Notes under the pieces: model-generated
The model's database searches: none
What the model saw: only the letters and a program-made list of their open reading frames with translations
Told to the model about the DNA's origin: nothing
Source: Parachitinimonas caeni
GTDB taxonomy: Bacteria > Pseudomonadota > Gammaproteobacteria > Burkholderiales > Chitinimonadaceae
Assembly: GCF_030129945.1 (NCBI RefSeq)
Contig: NZ_JARRAF010000010.1
Location: 62,001-126,000 of the forward strand
Direction: 5' to 3'
Length of the DNA: 64,000 nt
Shown: positions 43,032 through 54,877 of the stretch, in pieces
Numbering within the stretch: position 1 is the stretch's first letter
How the letters are laid out: each line of letters begins with the position of its first letter
Translations under genes and position numbers: made by a program

Positions 43032-44849
43032 TCATTCACCCAAAACCGCTCTGCGCTTTTCCAAGTCAATGTCGTAATACATGAACTTCGGCTGCTCAAT
43101 TGGGTGATACTTAAACCCTTTTGCCCAAGGCTGCACCAGATGAGTGCGTATGCGGTGTGCATTCAATCCCCATGGTGCATATGCTGCCACTAAGCGGTTC
43201 ATTGTAATGAATTTCTTTTGCCTTTCATCACTCTGAGGCATCGTGGCAATTTCCTCATATAGCTTGTTAAAAACGGGGAAATCAAATCGAGACTCGTTGC
43301 CTGCGCCCTTATTTGGGCCATACAGCAGTTGCATGTAATTCTCCGCATCGGGATAATCTGCCCCCCATGCGGCCCCTGCCATCTGATATTTCCCACTTTG
43401 GCGTCGTTTCACTAGATCGGGAAATGGTGTCATCTCAATCTTCAACTTAACACCAATTTTGTCAAATCCGTTCTTTAAAAGCTCATCTGTGTCTCGTTTG
43501 CTGCCAGCAGATGCTGACGACAAATATGTAATCATCAAGGGTTTGCATCCGGGAGCTTCACGCCACCCATCCCCATCACAATCCTTATAGCCATAGGCAT
43601 CCAATATGCCCCTAGCTTTGGCTAGATTAAACCCACCAAGCGGGTTTTTATAAGCAGGGTCGTATCCAGTAATTCCGGGAGGAACCGGAGACTGGGCAAT
43701 CAAACCTTGGCGCTTCATCAAAACATTGACTAGCTTTCCATTGTTATATGACAAGACAATCGCTCTACGTAAAGCAACTTTATCAGCCGTATACCCCCCC
43801 ACAACGGGATCATCCATATTGAAAAGGTTATATGTGGTATCCGGTTCAGCCTCGCTATAAAATTTGACGCCCTTTTTCTCTAAAGCGGGAGATAGCTTTC
43901 CTCCTGGAGCTGCCTGCGAAACATATTCCGCACCAAGTCGGATTAAAATATCGATTTGACCGTTCAGGAACGAAAGATATGAAGCCTGTCCGCTTTCAAC
44001 CACTCTGATATCAATACGGCCAACTGATGGGAGAGATCTCCCCTCAAACGATTTGGCAATGTCCCTGTCCCTAGGGTCCACTTCAGTAGTTGGCTTATAA
44101 ACTTCGCCACGGTAATTACTATTTGCTTCTAATACCATGCGATGAGCACGTTGCCACTCCACCAATCGATAGGGTCCTGTTCCCACAGGGTGAGAATCTA
44201 GGTCTGCGCCGTATTTTTCAACCACTTCTCTTGCAACAGCACCCGTATTTTGCATCGCCATAATGTATGGCAGATTATAATCTGGCTTCTTTAGCGTAAT
44301 TTGAAGTGTATATTTGTCAGTGGCTTTCAGGCCTTCGACAATGCTATCAAAGTCAAATTTCTTCTTTTTCTTGGCTTCTTCTATCTTCTCATCAAGCCCT
44401 ACAACTTTTCCCTGAAGAAGAAACGCCCAAGGAGCATTTTTATTTGGATCAACAAGGCGCTTTAAACTGTAGACATAGTCTTCTGCAGTAAGCTCCCTTT
44501 TCTTCCCGTTAAACGCTGGATCATCTGCAAAATAAATGCCTTTCTTCAATTTAAAGACATAAATTCGTCCATTTTCCTTAATTTCAGGTAACGACTCTGC
44601 GGTATTCGGAATTGGCTTCGCAGGCCTCGCCAAATGATCATAGCCCAGAAGTGGATCAAAAATATTCGCAATAATTATATTGGAATAATTATCTGACACC
44701 TCTGCGGGATCAAATCCAGTTTCAGCAGCTTCGAAAGTAAAGTGGAGTGTTTTCTTCATATCAGCAGCCGCAGATGCATGAATACTACAAACGGCTAAAA
44801 AGCTGAAAATGAGGGAATTTATCAGGCGCAAATGAGATTTAAGTTTCAT
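43032..44849 (-). CDS. Peptide ABC transporter, periplasmic binding protein (family 5)
   Basis: The 605-residue product has a signal peptide (MKLKSHLRLINSLIFSFLAVCSIHASAA) and the family 5 binding fold: FDPLLGYDHLARPAKPIPNTAESLPEIKENGRIYVFKLKKGIYFADD region near residues 70-115, SHPVGTGPYRLVEWQR, and DADYPDAENYMQLLYGP-like WGADYPDAENYMQLLYGPN near the C-terminus. It captures peptides for the permease and ATPase genes downstream. I chose ATG 44849; a longer frame to 44921 would put 24 non-signal residues in front. Confidence 0.92.
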   Translation of the reverse strand: MKLKSHLRLINSLIFSFLAVCSIHASAAADMKKTLHFTFEAAETGFDPAEVSDNYSNIIIANIFDPLLGYDHLARPAKPIPNTAESLPEIKENGRIYVFKLKKGIYFADDPAFNGKKRELTAEDYVYSLKRLVDPNKNAPWAFLLQGKVVGLDEKIEEAKKKKKFDFDSIVEGLKATDKYTLQITLKKPDYNLPYIMAMQNTGAVAREVVEKYGADLDSHPVGTGPYRLVEWQRAHRMVLEANSNYRGEVYKPTTEVDPRDRDIAKSFEGRSLPSVGRIDIRVVESGQASYLSFLNGQIDILIRLGAEYVSQAAPGGKLSPALEKKGVKFYSEAEPDTTYNLFNMDDPVVGGYTADKVALRRAIVLSYNNGKLVNVLMKRQGLIAQSPVPPGITGYDPAYKNPLGGFNLAKARGILDAYGYKDCDGDGWREAPGCKPLMITYLSSASAGSKRDTDELLKNGFDKIGVKLKIEMTPFPDLVKRRQSGKYQMAGAAWGADYPDAENYMQLLYGPNKGAGNESRFDFPVFNKLYEEIATMPQSDERQKKFITMNRLVAAYAPWGLNAHRIRTHLVQPWAKGFKYHPIEQPKFMYYDIDLEKRRAVLGE

Positions 44850-44996
44850 CTCTCGAGGAAACCAAGTAAATGGGTCATGATGAAAAATGCGTGCATACTG
44901 ATAAAAATTAGCGCTGGTCAATAAATACCGACCAACGCTAACCTCAATTGCCGCCGCTATGAAAAGTGAATCTCTCTTGAAACAAAAAGAAAGATA

Positions 44997-45737
44997 TCAC
45001 TCTTGGCTTAGTTTGAACTCCATCGGCACGGAAACTCTCCGCAACTCAGAAGAAGAGGGATTTAACAAACCCTTGCGTTTCACTTGCTTTGTAACCTCAT
45101 CCAAAATCTGTCGAGGACACTCAGTTTTGCCCGTGTAACGTGCATTGATTACTTTGCCTTCTTTATCTGCCTCAACTTCCATTTCGGAGATAACGCACTT
45201 GACATCCTCATCAAGCTCTGCCATCACCTCTCTCGGCATCGTAATCTTCGGCTTTGTCACCCAGTAAGATCCAGGGGGAGCCGGCTGTTCCACCTTCTCT
45301 ACTGGCTTATGGGTTGTCGTCTTTTCACCTACCTCTTTAGCAATGGGAATTGCATTACCAGAACCACCCGGAGCATCCGGGATTGGGTCGATTGGAACAG
45401 GAGTAGTATCTTTTGGCTGCTCTTTCTGAACAGTCTTAGGCTTCTCTTGAATCTTCTCAACCTTAGGTGGCTCAGGTTTCTTCTCTTCCTTAGGTGGCGG
45501 AGGTGGCGGAGGTGGGTCTTCCAAACGAACCTCGCGAAGTTCCTGCTTGACCGGCTTCTTGTGTGCAGCCCCGGCGCTTATATAGTAAAGAGCGCCAAAA
45601 CCGGCTACTTCCAAGATAAGCGCGATCAAAAACGCTTTCTTTAACGACAGAAATGGCTGCTCGTCTTTTGGATGTGCCCAAAGTGTTTTTCCCCCAGTGG
45701 GCGGTACCGGTGATGGAGCTACCATGGCCGCACTCAT
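44997..45737 (-). CDS. tonB: TonB-like energy transducer
   Basis: The 246-residue protein has a short cytoplasmic start, one membrane segment (AFLIALILEVAGFGALYYISAGA, about residues 35-57), a Pro/Lys/Glu-rich span that crosses the periplasm (PPPPPPPPKEEKKPEPPKVEK and on, about 74-120) and a C-terminal TonB-like domain (EMEVEADKEGKVINARYTGKTECP ... VPMEFKLSQE). It passes energy from ExbB-ExbD to outer-membrane receptors. Its ATG overlaps the exbD stop. The classical TonB C-terminal Tyr-Pro motif is not obvious. Confidence 0.88.
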   Translation of the reverse strand: MSAAMVAPSPVPPTGGKTLWAHPKDEQPFLSLKKAFLIALILEVAGFGALYYISAGAAHKKPVKQELREVRLEDPPPPPPPPKEEKKPEPPKVEKIQEKPKTVQKEQPKDTTPVPIDPIPDAPGGSGNAIPIAKEVGEKTTTHKPVEKVEQPAPPGSYWVTKPKITMPREVMAELDEDVKCVISEMEVEADKEGKVINARYTGKTECPRQILDEVTKQVKRKGLLNPSSSELRRVSVPMEFKLSQE

Positions 45738-46162
45738 GACCCCGCTCCAGATGCAGTTGTAGCAATGGCAACGTCCTTAAGCCCGCTCTGCCTTACTACA
45801 TCCATAACTTCCATTAACTTCTGGAGTTGAACACCCTTGTCTCCAGCGATCACCACATCAACTTTCTCATGAGCCTTCTTATCGGCTGCCAATTGCGCAG
45901 TAATCTTAGCCGGGTCCATTGCGATGTTCTCGTAATACATGGTCCCATTCAGCTGAACCGACACAGTTCGTTTGACTGGAGGGTCAAGTTTTTCACTTTG
46001 ACTTGATGTTGGAAGCTTTAATGGAATGCCAGATGCCTCAATCATCTTCAACATGATAAGCATGAAGAAGATCAACAAGAACATCATGATGTCAATCATT
46101 GGCACCACTTCGATCCGAGCTTCCTTACTTTCGAAATAGCGGTGGCTGATACTCATTTTCAA
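45734..46162 (-). CDS. exbD: Biopolymer transport protein ExbD
   Basis: The 142-residue protein has the ExbD layout: cytoplasmic start, a single membrane helix with the key Asp (VVPMIDIMMFLLIFFMLIMLKM; Asp in MIDIM), then a periplasmic domain ending KLMEVMDVVRQSGLKDVAIAT. Together with ExbB it forms the proton-driven motor for TonB. It overlaps exbB and tonB by four bases each, so the three are made together. Confidence 0.95.
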   Translation of the reverse strand: MKMSISHRYFESKEARIEVVPMIDIMMFLLIFFMLIMLKMIEASGIPLKLPTSSQSEKLDPPVKRTVSVQLNGTMYYENIAMDPAKITAQLAADKKAHEKVDVVIAGDKGVQLQKLMEVMDVVRQSGLKDVAIATTASGAGS

Positions 46163-46872
46163 GCTCCTTGAGGCTTGAGCGCAGCAGCATTCACACCAGC
46201 AGTCGAAGTGGACTTGTCAGCAACGGCCGCAGTAGAAGATGGAGTATTACATAAACGGTTGATAACCATTGTTTTGATCAACTCCATCTGATGCATAGCA
46301 ATGCGAATGCGCTTGTTGAAATAGTTCAAGAAGCAAACACCGATAATTGCAATCAGTAGACCACAAGCAGTAGCCATCAAAGCATGACCAATACCACCTG
46401 TCACTTTACCAGCCGCACCAGAACCACCAAGACCAATCGCATTAAAAGATTCGATCATCCCGGCAATGGTACCAAACAGGCCAAGCAGAGGCCCCAGCGT
46501 TACTGCGGTATCAAGCATCCACATATTGCGATCAAGCTTTGGCAATTGCCACAGCAAGGCTTCTTCAATCTGACGATCCATAGCTTCTGCAGACTGACCA
46601 CGTACAGTGATAGCCGCAGAAATGATTTTCGACTGAGGAGCATTCTCGTAGTGCTTGGCAACTTGAGATAGCTGATCTACGTTTTGTGGCTTCACGAGCT
46701 CCAGATCATGTTCCATTGCCTCACCCGCCTTCACCACACGTACAAAGTAGTAAAAGCGCTCAATGACAATAGCAATAACGCCTAAAAGCATTACCGCCAT
46801 TAAAGGAATCAAGCCGAATGACAGGATAGAGATTTCGATAATGAAATCGATGAGGCTACCAGATTGAAACAT
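46159..46872 (-). CDS. exbB: Biopolymer transport protein ExbB (MotA/TolQ/ExbB family)
   Basis: The 237-residue protein has three membrane helices and the family signature in LDTAVTLGPLLGLFGTIAGMIESF and GGIGHALMATACGLLIAIIGVCFLNYF. It forms the pentamer around ExbD that carries protons. I chose ATG 46872 (MFQSGSLIDF) because it gives the usual length with a normal start; the open frame runs to a TTG at 46977 with no ribosome-binding site. It is the first gene of exbB-exbD-tonB. Confidence 0.93.
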   Translation of the reverse strand: MFQSGSLIDFIIEISILSFGLIPLMAVMLLGVIAIVIERFYYFVRVVKAGEAMEHDLELVKPQNVDQLSQVAKHYENAPQSKIISAAITVRGQSAEAMDRQIEEALLWQLPKLDRNMWMLDTAVTLGPLLGLFGTIAGMIESFNAIGLGGSGAAGKVTGGIGHALMATACGLLIAIIGVCFLNYFNKRIRIAMHQMELIKTMVINRLCNTPSSTAAVADKSTSTAGVNAAALKPQGA

Positions 46873-47468
46873 TTTAACTAAAACTCCATCGGGTGAAGGA
46901 ATCATCAACTGCAACGAGGGATTACTCCGCAACATTCGCAGAACGAAGCCGAAACTCCCGTAAAGGTATTCCGACAATTAATGCAAAAAGCAAAAGCTTC
47001 ATGCACGGACATTTTTCAAGCAAGAACAAATCGACCCAGAGCTGCTGAAACTGACTTGCAACAAAAATCCAAGTTGAGACAACTTGCTTGCAGCGAAAGC
47101 CGAAAAAGACGGCCTACCAATTTGGGTACTACAAATTTAAAAACTAGTTATATTTGGCCAAAAACCTACTTGGAGTACAAACTCTGTCAGTTCAATTGCG
47201 CATCAACCAATGATCTCGCAGAGTTATGACACAGCACAATGCATGCCACAAACGACAAGGTCTAGTAGGTAAAAGACGACCGGCGCATAATATGCAATTC
47301 CCAGTTTCAGTTCAATTACTTATGATGGTGCAACGCACAATCCGACCGCAAAATCTGTCTAACAGTATATAGGAGATTTCCCCAATTGCGAGCACCCCTC
47401 GGAAACTTTTTCCGTCGATTGTGCGCCTAACGAACAGCTTGAGGATTTTAGAAAATGACTTTAGATAG
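46873..47468. other. Intergenic stretch upstream of exbB
   Basis: About 600 AT-rich bases between exbB and the tRNA terminator. The promoter of exbB-exbD-tonB should lie here. I could not find a convincing Fur box or other operator. The open frame 46981-47229 has no ribosome-binding site and unlikely composition, so no gene is called. Confidence 0.5.
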
Positions 47469-47471
47469 AAA

Positions 47472-47499
47472 AACGGGGCCTAATATTAGAGGCCCCGTT
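47472..47499 (-). terminator. Terminator of the tRNA cluster
   Basis: On the minus strand AACGGGGCCT pairs with AGGCCCCGTT around an 8-base loop and is followed by TTTC. It lies ten bases beyond the CCA of the last tRNA gene. Confidence 0.88.
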
Positions 47500-47509
47500 C
47501 ATTCAAATT

Positions 47510-47586
47510 TGGCGCGCCCGAAGAGATTCGAACTCCTGACCCCTTGGTTCGTAGCCAAGTACTCTATCCAGCTGAGCTACGGGCGC
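47510..47586 (-). tRNA. tRNA-Arg (anticodon ACG), copy 2
   Basis: A complete cloverleaf: acceptor GCGCCCG with CGGGCGC, D arm AGCTCAGCTGGATAGAGTA, anticodon loop CTACGAA, T arm with GGTTCGAAT-type loop (AGTTCGAATCT) and an encoded CCA end. Anticodon ACG reads CGU, CGC and CGA after deamination to inosine. It is identical to the copy 25 bases upstream. Confidence 0.97.
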
Positions 47587-47611
47587 ATATTGAATTTTGT
47601 ATACTATATTT

Positions 47612-47688
47612 TGGCGCGCCCGAAGAGATTCGAACTCCTGACCCCTTGGTTCGTAGCCAAGTACTCTATCCAGCTGAGCTACGGGCGC
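47612..47688 (-). tRNA. tRNA-Arg (anticodon ACG), copy 1
   Basis: Identical in all 77 positions to the copy at 47510-47586, with the same anticodon loop and encoded CCA. The two are a tandem duplication in one transcript with the tRNA-Ser gene. Confidence 0.97.
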
Positions 47689-47701
47689 ACAAAAATTTAG
47701 T

Positions 47702-47795
47702 TGGCGGAGAAAGAGGGATTCGAACCCTCGATACACGTTTTAGCGCGTATGCTCCCTTAGCAGGGGAGTGCCTTCGACCTCTCGGCCATTTCTCC
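47702..47795 (-). tRNA. tRNA-Ser (anticodon GCT)
   Basis: A 94-base tRNA with acceptor GGAGAAA, anticodon loop CTGCTAA (GCT, reads AGC and AGU), a long variable arm (ATACGCG...CGTGTAT) typical of serine tRNA, T loop TTCGAAT and an encoded CCA. It is the first gene of the three-tRNA unit. Confidence 0.97.
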
Positions 47796-47845
47796 GTAAC
47801 AAGGAGGCGCATTATTGCAACCTTCCCCCCCCTATGTCAAGCGTT

Positions 47846-49072
47846 TTATGATTCGGAATCCAATCCGAATGCCTTATGCAGCACTCTTACGGCTAGCTCA
47901 AGGTACTTCTCATCAATAACAACCGAGATTTTGATCTCTGATGTGGAAATCATCTGGATATTAATTCCTTCCTCAGCAAGGGTCCTGAACATGGTGCTAG
48001 CCACCCCTACATGCGAGCGCATACCGACCCCAACCACCGACACCTTGCAAATCTTATCGTCACCTGAAACTGACCGTGCACCAATGTGGCTCTGAACGCC
48101 TTCAAGAATCCCAAGTGCCTTTTGATAGTCATTTCGATGCACGGTAAAAGAGAAGTCTGTCGTACCTTCCAACCCAACGTTCTGGATGATCATGTCTACA
48201 TCAACGTTAGCATCGGCAACCGGGCCCAAAATCTGATAGGCGATACCGGGCTTATCGGGAACCCCCACGACATTGATACGGGCTTCGTCTCGGTTAAATG
48301 CGATGCCAGATATCGTTGCCTTTTCCATGTCCTCATCTTCCTCAAACGTAATCAATGTACCTTCGCCACCCTCGGCGAAACTAGAAAGAACCCGCAGCTT
48401 GACCTTGTATTTACCTGCAAACTCTACAGATCGTATTTGCAGGACTTTCGAACCTAAGCTTGCCATCTCCAACATTTCTTCAAATGTAATGGACTTCAAG
48501 CGTCGGGCTTCAGGCACTACTCTTGGATCGGTTGTGTAGACACCATCCACATCTGTGTAGATCTGACATTCGTCAGCCTTCAGTGCGGCAGCCAGTGCAA
48601 CGCCCGTGGTATCTGACCCGCCTCGACCCAGGGTTGTGATATTGCCTTGGGCATCTACGCCTTGGAATCCGGCAACAATTACGACTTTGCCGGCAGCTAG
48701 ATCCGCTCGCATCGCTTCATCATCGATATGCTGGATTCGAGCCTTGGTAAACGCAGAATCAGTGAGTATTTTGACCTGCCCACCAGTATAGCTTTTTGCC
48801 TCGATCCCTAATTCCTTCAGGGCCATTGCCAGCAAGCCAATGGTGACTTGCTCTCCTGTCGATACGATTACATCCAACTCGCGAGGATCTGGAGATGCCT
48901 GGACTTCTTTAGCCAATGCAATCAAGCGATTGGTTTCTCCACTCATTGCAGACACAACAACAACGAGTTGATGGCCTTCGCCTTTGAAACGCGCGACACG
49001 TTTTGCAACGTTTTTGATTCGGTCAGGGGATCCTACCGACGTACCACCGTACTTCTGGACTATGAGTGCCAT
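47846..49072 (-). CDS. lysC: Aspartate kinase
   Basis: The 408-residue enzyme phosphorylates aspartate, the first step to lysine, methionine and threonine. It begins [19 protein letters not shown] with the kinase motif KYGGTS. It continues through [29 protein letters not shown] and [13 protein letters not shown], and ends in two ACT domains ([34 protein letters not shown]) that sense lysine or threonine. A later internal start may give a beta subunit in some bacteria; none is evident here. The start at 49072 fits the family; a longer frame to 49132 does not. Confidence 0.96.
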   Translation of the reverse strand: MALIVQKYGGTSVGSPDRIKNVAKRVARFKGEGHQLVVVVSAMSGETNRLIALAKEVQASPDPRELDVIVSTGEQVTIGLLAMALKELGIEAKSYTGGQVKILTDSAFTKARIQHIDDEAMRADLAAGKVVIVAGFQGVDAQGNITTLGRGGSDTTGVALAAALKADECQIYTDVDGVYTTDPRVVPEARRLKSITFEEMLEMASLGSKVLQIRSVEFAGKYKVKLRVLSSFAEGGEGTLITFEEDEDMEKATISGIAFNRDEARINVVGVPDKPGIAYQILGPVADANVDVDMIIQNVGLEGTTDFSFTVHRNDYQKALGILEGVQSHIGARSVSGDDKICKVSVVGVGMRSHVGVASTMFRTLAEEGINIQMISTSEIKISVVIDEKYLELAVRVLHKAFGLDSES

Positions 49073-49285
49073 AAGTTCCAATCCAAGAAGGAAAAAATTT
49101 GATTCTAGTGTGAAACACCCGCCACGACGCAAGGACCTAGCGGTTGTAGCTAGAATATTTGCGGTGTGGCTATATTGCTATCGGGAATAACCGCTCAGCA
49201 ACACTGATTTGGACATATTGAGAAGAGAGGGAGCTTGATGCGAGCCAAGGCGAGGGAGGTTAAACCTCCCTGCCCAACTTGCGCG

Positions 49286-49918
49286 CTAACGAGAGGTGCT
49301 ATTGCCGGTCTGGCAGTCCCGCCGTTTGCGGCGCCAATAGACGATAAGTGTTACGCACAGCAAGGCACCTAGTGCAATGAAGATGCCTGTCTGCCCAACC
49401 CTTACCCAGCCAAGCAACCACTCCCGGTTATAAGCACCAAAGTAACCCAGATAAACCCATACCGGTACGCTGATCAAGGCTGCTGCACCATCTAGCAGCA
49501 AGAACTGAAGAAATGACACCCGACGACTCATGCCGGCAGTCAGGTATATAGGGGAGCGCAACCCCGGTAGAAACCGGGCCACAAACATCACCCGGTTACC
49601 ATAACGACTGAATTTGTCCTGTACCGCAGAATATCGCTGGGGGGTCATGATGCGCGCCACGACCTTCCACTTCAGAACCTTGGTACCGAAAACACGGCCA
49701 ATGATGAACATGGTGGCATCGCCAGCCAAGACTCCAGCCAAGCCAATCAACACCATCACATTGACATCGGTGTGGCCCAAGCCAGAAATGATTCCGCCTG
49801 CCACCAAAGAAATATCTTCAGGAATGGGCACTCCGAAGCCACAGATTAGCAGTACCAAAAACACTGCCAGGTAGCCGTTGCCGATGAAGATAGATAAAAG
49901 GAATTCGAGTATATCCAC
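49286..49918 (-). CDS. DedA family membrane protein
   Basis: The 210-residue protein has the DedA (SNARE-associated/VTT) pattern: CGFGVPIPEDISLVAGGIISG near the N-terminus, GDATMFIIGRVFG, then RYGNRVMFVARFLPGLRSPIYLTAGMSRR with the conserved FxRFxPGxR motif, and four to five membrane segments. DedA proteins act as lipid flippases or carriers in the inner membrane and help keep the proton gradient. The C-terminal tail is basic. Confidence 0.9.
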   Translation of the reverse strand: MDILEFLLSIFIGNGYLAVFLVLLICGFGVPIPEDISLVAGGIISGLGHTDVNVMVLIGLAGVLAGDATMFIIGRVFGTKVLKWKVVARIMTPQRYSAVQDKFSRYGNRVMFVARFLPGLRSPIYLTAGMSRRVSFLQFLLLDGAAALISVPVWVYLGYFGAYNREWLLGWVRVGQTGIFIALGALLCVTLIVYWRRKRRDCQTGNSTSR

Positions 49919-50609
49919 GAACTATCGCCGGGGTTGGCAAAGACGGCCGCATCATAGCACAGGGGCCGCGTTAAACCTCTGCTTAATCAGAATGGGCTAG
50001 ATTGGTAACGCCACACCCTCTTACAAGCTGGCTCCTTGCAAGTAAGTAACTGAATTGCACTTGAACAGGATTAAGCCTCGCTAACATTTTGTAAGTAACC
50101 ATTTGACCTACCAAGGAAACGTCAAGCTCAGCCCCATTTAAACTCAATATAAAAATCAATTACTTACCAACAAATCAACTTAACCCAAGCTGGCTGAGGT
50201 GCCATATGCGCTTACATGACCACTATTTTGTAAAGTTGCGTCAGAACAGGGAAATTCAATCCCTTTCGCGATTTTCCTTGCTGACACCAGAGCAAGCCTT
50301 CGATATCCATGCCAAGAGCCAAGCCCACATAAAGAGCCACACGTTGGATGGCTGCAAGCTCACTGGTGGGCTCGAAGCATTTAAAACCTGCTAGTTAATA
50401 ATCTGGGTGTCCGGTTCCATCTGTTTAAGCTTCTTTTCGGCGCACGCTTCGACGGAAATTGGGCTGGCTGTGCGGTAAGGTCTGCTGACTGGAGAATGGC
50501 AGCAAGCAAATTTAACGCTGTAGAAGCCCCAAGTTTGGTAATGCGCCCAGAGCCAGCCGCTACTCACAGGAGATTCTTGTGTCAGATCAATCCACGGTAA
50601 ACCCAAAAC
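49919..50609. other. Intergenic stretch, possible small gene
   Basis: About 690 bases without a gene I can support. An open frame at 50206-50394 on the plus strand (62 codons, MRLHDHYFVKLRQNREIQ...) lacks a ribosome-binding site and a recognisable family. The stretch should hold promoters for the DedA gene and lplT. Confidence 0.4.
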
Positions 50610-51902
50610 ATGGATAGAGGGTTCTATACCATTCTTTCCGCGCAATTTCTGTCAGCTTTGGCAGATAACGCGCTATTTCTCGCCGCTAGCGCCCTCCTAC
50701 GCGCGCAGCTAGCTCCAGAGTGGCATCAGTCCATGCTGCTGTGGTGCTTTACCGTGTCGTATGTTGTGTTGGCGCCCTTTGCCGGTTCGTTCGCAGACTC
50801 CATGCCCAAAGGCCGGGCCATGTTGATCTGCAACGGGGTCAAGCTGATCGGATGTTGCAGTATGCTGGTGGGCATGCCGCCGATCATCGCCTACGCCATC
50901 GTCGGTTTCGGCGCGGCAGCCTATTCACCTGCCAAGTACGGGATCGTGACCGAGTATCTGCCTCATGACCGGCTTGTTGCAGCCAATGGGTGGCTGGAAG
51001 GCGCTACCGTCGCGGCTATCGTATTCGGCACAGTCCTGGGTGGCTTTCTGGCGGGCGGCAATGTCGATCGCTGGCTGGATCGCACATGGCTCGAACCACT
51101 GAATGCGCCGGAGTTTGCGATCAGCGTGGTTTGCCTGCTCTATCTTGCGGCAGCTTGGGTGAACTGGTACATCCCCAAACTGGATGTCCACCTGAAGCCT
51201 ATCCACTTCAATCTGCACTTCCTGCTGAAAGAGTTCTGGTGGTGCGTGCAGCGGCTATGGAAAGATCCACAAGGCCAACTATCGCTGGCCGTCACAACAT
51301 TGTTCTGGGGAGCCGGTGCAACCATGCGGCTGGTGGTAATCAACTGGGCCATCATCTGGCTTGAATACACACAGGAACAGGCCACCCGACTGGTTGCCCT
51401 GGTGGCCTTTGGTACCGCCTTTGGCGCCATCCTTGCAGGGCGGTTCATTCCTATTCGACGGGCGTTTGTGGTCTTGCCAGCGGGCGTGGCCATGGGTGCG
51501 GTGGTAATGACGCTGCTCGCCGTAAAAGACACATTTGCGGCAGGACTCATGATGATTTTCATCGGCAGCCTTGCCGGATTTTTTGTCGTCCCGCTCAATG
51601 CCATGCTGCAGCATCGAGGGCATATGTTGATGGGTGCCGGCCACTCTATTGCCGTACAGAATTTCAACGAGAATCTAGGGATTCTGTTGATGGTTGGCAT
51701 CCATGCACTCGTTGTTCGCTATCTGAGCACACCTCTTGATCCCGAGGCTAGCGATGCCGTCAAGGCTGCATTTGGCGCAACGGGTGCCACGCCGCCGATG
51801 GTTGGCATCGTTGTTGGTTTTGGCGTCTTCGTCATGCTGCTGATGCTCTGGATCAGTCGACGACACCGGCGCGGCGTTGCAGCCGGAATCATGCATGACT
51901 AA
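50610..51902 (+). CDS. lplT: Lysophospholipid transporter LplT
   Basis: The 430-residue protein is a 12-helix major facilitator transporter matching LplT: MDRGFYTILSAQFLSALADNALFLAAS at the start, FAGSFADSMPKGRAMLICNGVKLIGC, AAYSPAKYGIVTEYLPHDRLVAANGWLEG and the C-terminal SIAVQNFNENLGILLMVG. LplT moves lysophosphatidylethanolamine inward for re-acylation by Aas. The aas acyltransferase is not adjacent here. Confidence 0.92.
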   Translation: MDRGFYTILSAQFLSALADNALFLAASALLRAQLAPEWHQSMLLWCFTVSYVVLAPFAGSFADSMPKGRAMLICNGVKLIGCCSMLVGMPPIIAYAIVGFGAAAYSPAKYGIVTEYLPHDRLVAANGWLEGATVAAIVFGTVLGGFLAGGNVDRWLDRTWLEPLNAPEFAISVVCLLYLAAAWVNWYIPKLDVHLKPIHFNLHFLLKEFWWCVQRLWKDPQGQLSLAVTTLFWGAGATMRLVVINWAIIWLEYTQEQATRLVALVAFGTAFGAILAGRFIPIRRAFVVLPAGVAMGAVVMTLLAVKDTFAAGLMMIFIGSLAGFFVVPLNAMLQHRGHMLMGAGHSIAVQNFNENLGILLMVGIHALVVRYLSTPLDPEASDAVKAAFGATGATPPMVGIVVGFGVFVMLLMLWISRRHRRGVAAGIMHD

Positions 51903-52038
51903 ACCGGGTTAGGGATCACTACACGCCATTTCCCAACAACGAGACCGCTGCAACCCGGCTCGGCCGGAAACAAAACGTCAGCGTCACCCTGATGCCCACT
52001 TGACCGAAATCGACACCCGCAATCCGGTACCGCGCGAA

Positions 52039-53115
52039 TCATATTAATAATGCAGCTGACTTGACCTGGATCCAGACCATCTTGCCTGGCGACAGTTGCA
52101 AGGTCGCGCAAGACAGGCGGGTGATTCTGGCAACAAAACGTATTCCAGCAACATCCAATGCCAGCACAACCTGCGCCGGATGATGCGCATCTGCCAGCTC
52201 AATAACGCAAGCGGGAAATTTGTTGAGGATACTATCCTGCGTGTGAGGGTCGATTGCGATACTGACATCCTTGGCACATACCCGAACCCGAACCCTCTCC
52301 GCTGCAGGCTTTGTACTGGCGGGCACACGCAGGATATGGTCGCCGATCTGCAAACAGGCCAGCGCATAATCTGCATCCCAACGAATTACCGTCGTTTCGA
52401 TGACCACACTGAGGTCATCCTGAAATGGAAATGGCAAATCAAGCCGGGATAGTGTTGCCGACAAAACGCCTTGCGACGCAATTTCCCCGCTGTCAAATAG
52501 CGCAATATGGTCCGCAAGGCACACCGCTTCTTCCAGCGAGTGGGTGACATAGACCATTGGGATGTCCAGCACCCGCCGCAAGCGCACCAGATAAGGCAGG
52601 ATCTCGTCCCGATGCGCACGATCAATCGCTGATAGCGGTTCATCCAGCAACAGCAGCCTGGGCGCCGCCAATAACGCACGGCCTATCGCCACCCGCTGCC
52701 GTTCTCCGCCAGACAATTTCTGAACCGACCGCTGCAGCAGGGTGCCAAGGTTCAGCATTTCGACCGCCCCCTCATAAGCTGCCCCTTGCACGGGCTGAAT
52801 ACGCCGGCGCCAACCGTATCTCAGATTCCCCTCAACATTCAGATGCGGAAACAGACGCCCCTCCTGAAACACCACGCCCAATTGCCGCGCATGAACCGGT
52901 ACAAATACGGGAGGGTCATCGCTCTGCCAAACAACACCATTCATCGACAGCCTACCCAATGCAGCAGGCTCCAACCCTGCAAGGCATCTTAATAGCGTGG
53001 TCTTGCCCGAACCGGAGGGGCCAAGCAGGACGGTAGTGCCACGGCCCGGAAAATCAAAACTTGCCCGCAGGCTGAAGCCGGGCCGCTGCAATGTCAGATT
53101 GCCACTCAAGCTCAT
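52039..53115 (-). CDS. modC: Molybdate ABC transporter ATP-binding protein
   Basis: The 358-residue protein has an ABC ATPase domain (Walker A LLGPSGSGKTTLLRC, signature LSGGERQRVAIGRAL, Walker B LLLDEPLSAID) and a C-terminal TOBE/MopI-type domain (LSPGKMVWIQVKSAALL) that binds molybdate and senses supply. It is the last gene of modABC, nine bases after modB. Confidence 0.92.
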   Translation of the reverse strand: MSLSGNLTLQRPGFSLRASFDFPGRGTTVLLGPSGSGKTTLLRCLAGLEPAALGRLSMNGVVWQSDDPPVFVPVHARQLGVVFQEGRLFPHLNVEGNLRYGWRRRIQPVQGAAYEGAVEMLNLGTLLQRSVQKLSGGERQRVAIGRALLAAPRLLLLDEPLSAIDRAHRDEILPYLVRLRRVLDIPMVYVTHSLEEAVCLADHIALFDSGEIASQGVLSATLSRLDLPFPFQDDLSVVIETTVIRWDADYALACLQIGDHILRVPASTKPAAERVRVRVCAKDVSIAIDPHTQDSILNKFPACVIELADAHHPAQVVLALDVAGIRFVARITRLSCATLQLSPGKMVWIQVKSAALLI

Positions 53116-53124
53116 GAGAAGACT

Positions 53125-54679
<1,555 letters not shown>

Positions 54680-54877
54680 ATTTGGCGCTATTGACACTTT
54701 TTGCAGTCCATAAAAGGTCTCAATTGAGCCAAAACCCATGTAGAGCCGTTCATTCAGGTTACATGGGCTTTCATTGAAAAGTGATGACTTGCACCTTGGT
54801 TGGCATCGGACCTTGCGTCATTCCGGACCAACCATACGAGCCCCGCCTAAGCGGCCTGGGCCAAGGAGACTGCTGCA

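Noticed and set aside
46981-47229. Open frame upstream of exbB
   Set aside because: No ribosome-binding site, atypical composition and no recognisable similarity.
47455-48095. Open frames over the tRNA genes
   Set aside because: They are produced by the tRNA-Arg duplicates and tRNA-Ser; RPKRFELLTPWF-type repeats are the well-known false translation of such tRNAs.
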